Shown one piece after another: positions 58,899-64,000 of a DNA stretch of 64,000 nt (the stretch's first letter is position 1; each line of letters opens with the position of its first letter). A model generated the notes under the pieces. The model ran no database searches and was not told the DNA's origin. It saw nothing but the letters and a program-made list of their open reading frames with translations. The DNA comes from Streptomyces sp. NBC_00483. Lineage in GTDB: Bacteria > Actinomycetota > Actinomycetes > Streptomycetales > Streptomycetaceae. The position numbers and the translations under genes were made by a program. The stretch covers positions 8,060,001 to 8,124,000 of the forward strand of contig NZ_CP107880.1 of assembly GCF_036013745.1 (NCBI RefSeq), given 5' to 3'.

Positions 58899-60680
58899 CT
58901 GTCGACCGCCATCGTCACCGGTCAGCCGGTTCCCGGATCGTCCCTGGAGGGAGATCTGCGGGCGCTGGGCTTCGACGTGCGGCTCGCCCAGGACCCCGCG
59001 GACGCCGAAGAGGCGCTCGCGGCCGTCCCCGGCGAGCAGCGGGTCGCGGTCGTCGACGCGGGCTTCGTGGGCCATGTCCACGCCCTGCGCCTCGGCCTGA
59101 CCGACCCGCGCTTTCCCGCGTCGGCGATCCCCGGCGCGGTCACCGCGCAGCCCGCCGCCCGCCAGGCGCTGACCCGCGCGGTCGCGCGGACCGGCGTCGA
59201 CCCGGACGTCGTGGCCAAGAGCCTGGAGGCGGACGGCACCGACGTGCACCACCCCGAGCTCGGTGAGCTCGTCGCCGCGGTGCCCGCCGACCCGCAGGCC
59301 CGCAACGAGGCGCGGCAGGCCCTCGCCTCCGTCGACGACGAGGCGATCCGGCTGCGTACGGCGGTCAAGGCGCGCGACGGCTTCTTCACGACCTACTGCA
59401 TCAGCCCGTACTCCCGCTACATCGCCCGCTGGTGCGCACGCCGGGGCCTGACCCCGAACCAGGTCACCACCGCGTCGCTGCTCGTCGCGGTGATCGCGGC
59501 GGGCTGCGCGGCCACCGGAACGCGCGGCGGGTTCGTCGCGGCGGGCGTCCTGCTGCTCGCCTCCTTCGTCCTGGACTGCACCGACGGGCAGCTCGCCCGC
59601 TACTCGCTGCAGTACTCGACGATGGGCGCCTGGCTGGACGCGACGTTCGACCGGGCCAAGGAGTACGCCTACTACGCGGGCCTCGCGCTCGGTGCCGCCA
59701 ACGCGAGCGGCGACGACGTATGGGCGCTGGCGCTGGGCGCGATGGTGCTGCAGACCGGCCGGCACGTGATCGACTTCTCGTTCAACGAGGCGAACCACGA
59801 CGCCGAGGCGCTGGGTAAATTGGCGGGGGCCAGCCCCACCGCGTCCCTTTCGGGCAAGCTCGACTCCGTCGGCTGGACCGTCTGGGCCCGCCGCATGGTC
59901 GTGCTGCCGATCGGTGAACGCTGGGCGCTGATCGCGCTGTTCACCGCGCTGACCACGCCGCGCATCACCTTCTACATGCTGCTCATCGGCTGTGCGCTCG
60001 CCGCCTGCTACACGACCGCGGGCCGCGTCCTGCGCTCGCTGACCCGCAGGGCGCGCCGTACGGACCGGGCCGCCGCGGCGCTCGGTGACCTCGCCGACTC
60101 CGGACCGATCGCCGAGGTGGTCGCGAAGGCCGTCAAGGCGAAGGCCGCTCCCGTGGTCGCCGCCGTCGGAGCCGTCGCGGTCGTCGCGGTGAGTGCGCTC
60201 ACGGACTTCGGCAGCGTCTGGCCGATCGTGGCCGCGGCCGTGTACTGCGTCACGTCGGGCCTCGCCGTCTCCCGCCCCCTCAAGGGCTCCCTCGACTGGC
60301 TCGTGCCCCCGATATTCCGGGCCGGGGAGTACCTCACGATTCTCGTCCTCGCCGCCCGCGCGGACGTACAGGGCGCCCTGCCCGCGGCTTTCGGGCTCGT
60401 GGCGGCGGTCGCCTACCATCATTACGACACGGTGTACCGCATTCGCGGCAACGCCGGGGCACCCCCGCACTGGCTGGTGCGGACGATCGGCGGGCACGAA
60501 GGCCGGACCCTGGTGGTCACGGTCCTCGCCGCGCTGCTCACCCCCACAGATTTCGCCACTGCACTCACGGTGTTCGCCGTGGCCGTGGCACTCGTGGTGC
60601 TCGCAGAGAGCATCCGCTTCTGGGTCGCCTCCGCTCAGCGCGGAGAGCCCGCCGTACACGATGAAGGAGAACCCGCATGA
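58899..60680 (+). CDS. CDP-alcohol phosphotransferase with extra N- and C-terminal domains (CTG start)
   Basis: Membrane enzyme of 593 residues. An N-terminal soluble part (about 1-165) of unknown type precedes the CDP-alcohol phosphotransferase motif: D226-C-T-D229-G230-x2-A-R234, G243, D247, D251, fully canonical. A second set of membrane helices (about 400-590) holds 'PPIFRAGEYLTILVLAARAD' and 'HHYDTVYRIRGNAG'; I recall this C-terminal part as DUF5941. AAGGAG (58884-58889) stands 9 nt before a CTG at 58899 that gives STAIVTGQP; an in-frame TGA lies at 58890. The only later standard start, GTG 58977, would cut 26 residues. It would transfer a phospho-alcohol from CDP to a lipid or sugar acceptor. 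Confidence 0.85.
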   Translation: MSTAIVTGQPVPGSSLEGDLRALGFDVRLAQDPADAEEALAAVPGEQRVAVVDAGFVGHVHALRLGLTDPRFPASAIPGAVTAQPAARQALTRAVARTGVDPDVVAKSLEADGTDVHHPELGELVAAVPADPQARNEARQALASVDDEAIRLRTAVKARDGFFTTYCISPYSRYIARWCARRGLTPNQVTTASLLVAVIAAGCAATGTRGGFVAAGVLLLASFVLDCTDGQLARYSLQYSTMGAWLDATFDRAKEYAYYAGLALGAANASGDDVWALALGAMVLQTGRHVIDFSFNEANHDAEALGKLAGASPTASLSGKLDSVGWTVWARRMVVLPIGERWALIALFTALTTPRITFYMLLIGCALAACYTTAGRVLRSLTRRARRTDRAAAALGDLADSGPIAEVVAKAVKAKAAPVVAAVGAVAVVAVSALTDFGSVWPIVAAAVYCVTSGLAVSRPLKGSLDWLVPPIFRAGEYLTILVLAARADVQGALPAAFGLVAAVAYHHYDTVYRIRGNAGAPPHWLVRTIGGHEGRTLVVTVLAALLTPTDFATALTVFAVAVALVVLAESIRFWVASAQRGEPAVHDEGEPA

Positions 60681-61429
60681 TCGGCCTCGTCCTGGCCGCC
60701 GGCGCCGGCAGCCGGCTCCGTCCCTACACCGAGACGCTTCCCAAGGCGCTCGTGCCCGTCGTGGGCGAGGGGACCGAGAACGAGCTCTCCGTACTCGACC
60801 TCACGCTGAAGAACTTCGCGGAGATCGGCCTCACCGAGGTCGGCATCATCGTCGGCTACCGCAAGGAGGTCGTCTACGAGCGCAAGGCCGCGCTCGAGGC
60901 GAAGTACGGCCTGAAGCTCACGCTGATCGAGAACGACGTGGCCGAGAAGTGGAACAACGCCTACTCCCTGTGGTGCGGCCGTGACGCCATGAAGCACACG
61001 GTGATCCTCGCCAACGGCGACACCGTGCACCCGGTCTCCGTCGAGAAGACGCTGCTCGCCGCCCGCGGCGAAGGCAAGAAGATCATCCTCGCGCTCGACA
61101 CGGTCAAGGACCTGGGCGAAGAGGAGATGAAGGTCGTCGTGGACCCCGACAAGGGCGTCCAGAAGATCACGAAGCTGATGGACCCGTCCGAGGCCACCGG
61201 CGAGTACATCGGCGTCACCCTCATCGAGGGCGAGGCCGCCGACGAGCTGGCCGACGCCCTGAAGGCCACGTACGAGCGTGACCCGCAGCTGTACTACGAG
61301 GACGGCTACCAGGAGCTCGTGAACCGCGGCTTCAAGATCGATGTCGCGCCCATCGGCGACGTCCCGTGGGTCGAGATCGACAACCACGACGACCTGGCCA
61401 AGGGGCGGGAGATCGCGTGCCAGTACTGA
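60677..61429 (+). CDS. Cytidylyltransferase-like nucleotidyltransferase (phosphocholine/polyol-phosphate type)
   Basis: NTP-transferase of 250 residues. The N-terminal 'LVLAAGAGSRLRPYTETLPKALVPV' pattern (split; about 4-28) is the nucleotide-binding signature, and 'ENDVAEKWNNAYSLW' (about 83-97) matches LicC-like CTP:phosphocholine cytidylyltransferases. 'ILANGDTV' holds a metal Asp. Related domains in archaea activate inositol-1-phosphate with CTP. ATG 60677 overlaps the previous stop (ATGA). It should make the CDP-alcohol used by the two phosphotransferases of the operon. Confidence 0.83.
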   Translation: MIGLVLAAGAGSRLRPYTETLPKALVPVVGEGTENELSVLDLTLKNFAEIGLTEVGIIVGYRKEVVYERKAALEAKYGLKLTLIENDVAEKWNNAYSLWCGRDAMKHTVILANGDTVHPVSVEKTLLAARGEGKKIILALDTVKDLGEEEMKVVVDPDKGVQKITKLMDPSEATGEYIGVTLIEGEAADELADALKATYERDPQLYYEDGYQELVNRGFKIDVAPIGDVPWVEIDNHDDLAKGREIACQY

Positions 61430-62484
61430 CGAGACTCATCCCCTCGCCGGTCGTCGTCGACATTCGGTCCGGGGCGCTCGACGACCTGGCCAAGGTCCTC
61501 GCCGACGGGAGGATCTCGTCGTCCACGGGGCGCCTGGCCATCGCGATCAGCGGTGGTTCGGGCGCCGCCCTGCGGGCCCGACTCGAGCCCTCGCTGCCCC
61601 GCGCCGAGTGGTTCGAGGTCGGCGGCGGCACCATCGACGACGCGATCAAGCTCGCCGACGACGTCAAGAAGGCCGGGCGCTACGACGCCCTGGTCGGGCT
61701 CGGCGGCGGCAAGATCATCGACTGTGCCAAGTTCGCGGCCGCGCGCGTCGGCGTGCCGCTGGTCGCCGTCGCGACGAACCTGTCGCACGACGGCCTGTGC
61801 TCGCCCGTCGCGACCCTCGACAACGACGCGGGCCGCGGCTCGTACGGTGTGCCGAACCCGATCGGCGTCGTCATCGACCTCGACATCATCCGCGAGGCCC
61901 CGGTGCGTTTCGTGCGCTCCGGCATCGGTGACGCCCTCTCCAACATCTCCGCGGTCGCGGACTGGGAGTTGGGCGCCCGTGAGCGCGGCGAGGACATCGA
62001 CGGCCTGGCCGCCGCCATGGCCCGCCAGGCGGGCGAGGCGGTCCTGCGGCACCCCGGCGGCGTCGGCGACGACGACTTCCTTCAGGTGCTCGCGGAGGGC
62101 CTGGTCCTCACCGGTATCGCCATGTCGGTCTCCGGTGACTCGCGGCCCGCCTCCGGCGCCTGCCACGAGATCAACCACGCCTTCGATCTCCTGTACCCCA
62201 AGCGCGCCGCCAGCCACGGCGAGCAGTGCGGCCTGGGCGCGGCGTTCGCGATGCACCTGCGCGGTGCCCACGAGCAGTCCAAGTACATGGCCTCGGTGCT
62301 GCGCCGGCACGGCCTGCCGGTGCTGCCGGAGGAGATCGGCTTCAGCGTGGACGAGTTCGTGAAGGTCGTGGAGTTCGCTCCGCAGACCCGTCCGGGCCGC
62401 TACACGATCCTCGAGCACCTCGACCTCTCCACCGATCAGATCAGGGACGCCTACGCCGACTATGCAAAAGCCATCGGTAGCTGA
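61417..62484 (+). CDS. Iron-containing alcohol dehydrogenase, glycerol-1-phosphate dehydrogenase-like
   Basis: Metal-dependent NAD(P)H dehydrogenase of 355 residues. 'LVGLGGGKIIDCAKFAA' (about 93-109) and 'VAVATNLSHDGLCSPVA' (about 120-136) match the G1PDH/AraM (EgsA) group. Candidate metal ligands are Asp172 in GIGDALSN, His250/His254 in GACHEINHAF and His267 in SHGEQCGLG. The enzyme would reduce dihydroxyacetone phosphate to sn-glycerol-1-phosphate or act on a similar polyol phosphate. GTG 61417 overlaps the previous gene by 13 bp and has GGGAG upstream. Confidence 0.83.
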   Translation: MPVLTRLIPSPVVVDIRSGALDDLAKVLADGRISSSTGRLAIAISGGSGAALRARLEPSLPRAEWFEVGGGTIDDAIKLADDVKKAGRYDALVGLGGGKIIDCAKFAAARVGVPLVAVATNLSHDGLCSPVATLDNDAGRGSYGVPNPIGVVIDLDIIREAPVRFVRSGIGDALSNISAVADWELGARERGEDIDGLAAAMARQAGEAVLRHPGGVGDDDFLQVLAEGLVLTGIAMSVSGDSRPASGACHEINHAFDLLYPKRAASHGEQCGLGAAFAMHLRGAHEQSKYMASVLRRHGLPVLPEEIGFSVDEFVKVVEFAPQTRPGRYTILEHLDLSTDQIRDAYADYAKAIGS

Positions 62485-63241
62485 ACTCCGCCCGGTCGTT
62501 CACCCCGCCGGGGTGAAGGACCGCAGGAGCGGTGAGCACTGGATGGGCCGGCTCTACATGCGCGAGCTCTCGCTGCGTGTGGACCGCCACCTGGTGAACA
62601 CCAAGGTCTCGCCCAACCAGCTGACCTACCTGATGACCGTCTGCGGTGTCCTCGCGGCCCCGGCGCTCCTGGTGCCGGGCATCTGGGGCGCGGTCCTCGG
62701 CGTCGTCGCGGTGCAGCTGTACCTGCTGCTCGACTGCGTCGACGGCGAGATCGCGCGCTGGCGCAAGCAGTACTCGCTGGCCGGCGTGTGGATGGACCGG
62801 GTCGGCGCGTACCTCACCGACGCCGCCGTCCTCGTCGGCTTCGGGCTGCGCGCCGCCGACCTGTTCGGCACGGGACGCATCGACTGGCTGTGGGCCTTCC
62901 TCGGCACGCTCGCCGCGCTCGGCGCCATCCTGATCAAGGCCGAGACGGACCTGGTCGGGCTCGCCCGCGCGGCGACCGGCAAGGAGCAGGTCAAGGAGTC
63001 CGCGTCCGAGATGCGCTCCTCCGGCATGGCCCTGGCCCGCAGGGCCGCGGCCATGCTGAAGTTCCACCGGCTCATCCTGGGCATCGAGGCGACGCTCCTC
63101 ATCCTGGTCCTCGCGGTCGTGGACCAGATCCGGGGCGACCTGTTCTTCTCGCGCCTGGGTGTGGCCGTCCTGGCGGGCATCGCGCTCCTCCAGACCCTGC
63201 TCCACCTCGTGTCCATCCTCGCTTCGAGCAGGCTCAAGTGA
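62462..63241 (+). CDS. CDP-alcohol phosphotransferase family protein, last motif Asp replaced
   Basis: Membrane protein of 259 residues with about six helices. The CDP-alcohol motif reads D91-C-V-D94-G95-x2-A-R99, G108, D112, but the position of the fourth Asp (116) is Ala (MDRVGAY). In the family this residue is proposed as the catalytic base. Another Asp lies at 120. ATG 62462 overlaps the dehydrogenase gene by 23 bp. It may use an altered acceptor chemistry, or act as a partner of the first phosphotransferase. Start choice is firm; function is not. Confidence 0.8.
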   Translation: MQKPSVAELRPVVHPAGVKDRRSGEHWMGRLYMRELSLRVDRHLVNTKVSPNQLTYLMTVCGVLAAPALLVPGIWGAVLGVVAVQLYLLLDCVDGEIARWRKQYSLAGVWMDRVGAYLTDAAVLVGFGLRAADLFGTGRIDWLWAFLGTLAALGAILIKAETDLVGLARAATGKEQVKESASEMRSSGMALARRAAAMLKFHRLILGIEATLLILVLAVVDQIRGDLFFSRLGVAVLAGIALLQTLLHLVSILASSRLK

Positions 63242-64000
63242 GCGGCGGGACACAGCAGTTGAAGGTCGGCGCGGTTGTCATCACCATGGGCAACCGGCCG
63301 GCCGAGCTGCGCGCCCTCCTCGACTCGGTCGCCAAGCAGAACGGCGACCCGGTCGAGGTGGTCGTGGTCGGCAACGGCTCCCCGGTCCCGGACGTCCCCG
63401 AGGGCGTACGGACCATCGAGCTGCCCGAGAACCTCGGCATCCCCGGCGGCCGCAACGTCGGCATCGAGGCCTTCGGGCCGTCCGGCTCCGACGTCGACAT
63501 CCTGATGTTCCTGGACGACGACGGGCTGCTTCCGCTGACGGACACGGCCGAGAAGTGCCGCGAGGCCTTCACCGGCGACCCGAAGCTCGGCATCGTCAGC
63601 TTCCGCATCGCGGACCCGGACACCGGCGAGACGCAGCGCCGGCACGTGCCGCGCCTTCGCGCCGCCGACCCGATGCGCTCCTCGCGCGTGACGACGTTCC
63701 TGGGCGGCGCCAACGCCGTGCGTACGCGGGTCATCGCCGAGGCAGGACCGCTGCCCGCCGAGTTCTTCTACGCCCACGAGGAGACCGACCTCGCCTGGCG
63801 TGCCCTCGACGCGGGCTGGATGATCGACTACCGCGCCGACATGGTGCTGCACCACCCCACCACGGCCCCGTCCCGGCACGCGGTCTACCACCGCATGGTG
63901 GCCCGCAACCGGGTCTGGCTGGCCCGCCGCAATCTGCCCGCGCTCCTGGTGCCCGTGTACCTCGGCGTCTGGCTGCTCCTCACCCTGGCCCGCCGGCCCT
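63238..64000 (+). CDS. Family 2 glycosyltransferase (3' end outside window)
   Basis: GT-A fold transferase; 254 residues visible. 'VGAVVITMGNRPAELRALLDSV' (split; about 10-31), 'ENLGIPGGRNVGIE' (about 64-77), the metal motif 'LMFLDDDG' (DDD, about 88-95) and 'YAHEETDLAWRALDAGW' (about 177-193) are typical GT2 elements. A membrane-like segment begins near residue 235. GTG 63238 overlaps the previous stop by four bases (GTGA). It probably adds a sugar to the glycerophosphate- or polyol-based product of the operon. Confidence 0.88.
   Translation, partial: MSGGTQQLKVGAVVITMGNRPAELRALLDSVAKQNGDPVEVVVVGNGSPVPDVPEGVRTIELPENLGIPGGRNVGIEAFGPSGSDVDILMFLDDDGLLPLTDTAEKCREAFTGDPKLGIVSFRIADPDTGETQRRHVPRLRAADPMRSSRVTTFLGGANAVRTRVIAEAGPLPAEFFYAHEETDLAWRALDAGWMIDYRADMVLHHPTTAPSRHAVYHRMVARNRVWLARRNLPALLVPVYLGVWLLLTLARRP

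Noticed and set aside
1..64000. tRNA, rRNA, CRISPR arrays, insertion sequences, phage or integrative-element genes
   Set aside because: None was recognised on either strand; the regular short direct repeats (46211-46340, 48038-48244) lack CRISPR-type spacers.

Overview
The window is a piece of an actinobacterial chromosome, almost certainly Streptomyces. It has very high G+C with strong third-position bias, frequent GTG and TTG starts, leaderless promoters, an SsgA-like sporulation protein, TerD, LCP and BCCT genes, and stem-loop terminators without U-tracts. There are about 55 protein genes, all of chromosomal type. I saw no tRNA, rRNA, CRISPR, insertion sequence, prophage or integrase. The first gene (an ABC-F ATPase) and the last (a family 2 glycosyltransferase) run off the edges.

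Layout. 0-2 kb: ABC-F ATPase with a long structured leader, then an SsgA-like protein with a TTG start. 2-6 kb: a polyamine-type ABC importer operon (ATPase, lipoprotein, two permeases). 6-9.7 kb: a flavin-binding PPOX-type gene under a near-consensus iron box, an ArsR-type repressor and an MgtA-like P-type ATPase. 9.7-13.9 kb: an LCP cell-wall ligase, a short TatA, two TerD proteins and a translationally coupled acyltransferase. 13.9-24.4 kb: a catabolic island with an AraC-type regulator, short-chain and zinc-type dehydrogenases, a dihydroxyacetophenone-dioxygenase-like cupin, a DUF1254 protein, a cytosolic arylsulfatase with a GPH/MFS carrier, and an acyl-CoA ligase. Its two divergent promoter regions share sequence words.

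24.4-27.2 kb: endonuclease V, a saccharopine-dehydrogenase-like enoyl reductase and a lipoprotein. 27.4-34 kb: a beta-oxidation operon (CoA-transferase/racemase, acyl-CoA dehydrogenase, thiolase, FadB-type protein) facing a MerR regulator. 34-37 kb: an asparagine-type permease behind a structured leader, a small membrane protein and a DUF2236 oxygenase. 37-42 kb: three secreted peptidases (M1, S15, M14). 42-48 kb: BCCT transporter, D-amino-acid oxidase, an unknown Cys-motif protein and a second ABC-F ATPase, with non-coding repeats on both sides of that ATPase. 48-58.6 kb: Tex, a 43-residue protein, a gene behind a perfect 16-bp palindrome, a GlxA regulator with a DJ-1 protein, enoyl-CoA hydratase, an anti-sigma-type ATPase, isopentenyl-diphosphate isomerase, GNAT, a CDF metal exporter and GalE.

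58.9-64 kb: a tightly overlapping five-gene operon with a two-part CDP-alcohol phosphotransferase (apparent CTG start), a CTP-type nucleotidyltransferase, a glycerol-1-phosphate-dehydrogenase-like enzyme, a second CDP-alcohol phosphotransferase lacking the last catalytic Asp, and a glycosyltransferase. Together with galE opposite, this looks like a pathway that makes a CDP-activated polyol phosphate (possibly sn-glycerol-1-phosphate) for a cell-surface glycopolymer or phosphoglycolipid. It is the best candidate for an under-described system in the window.
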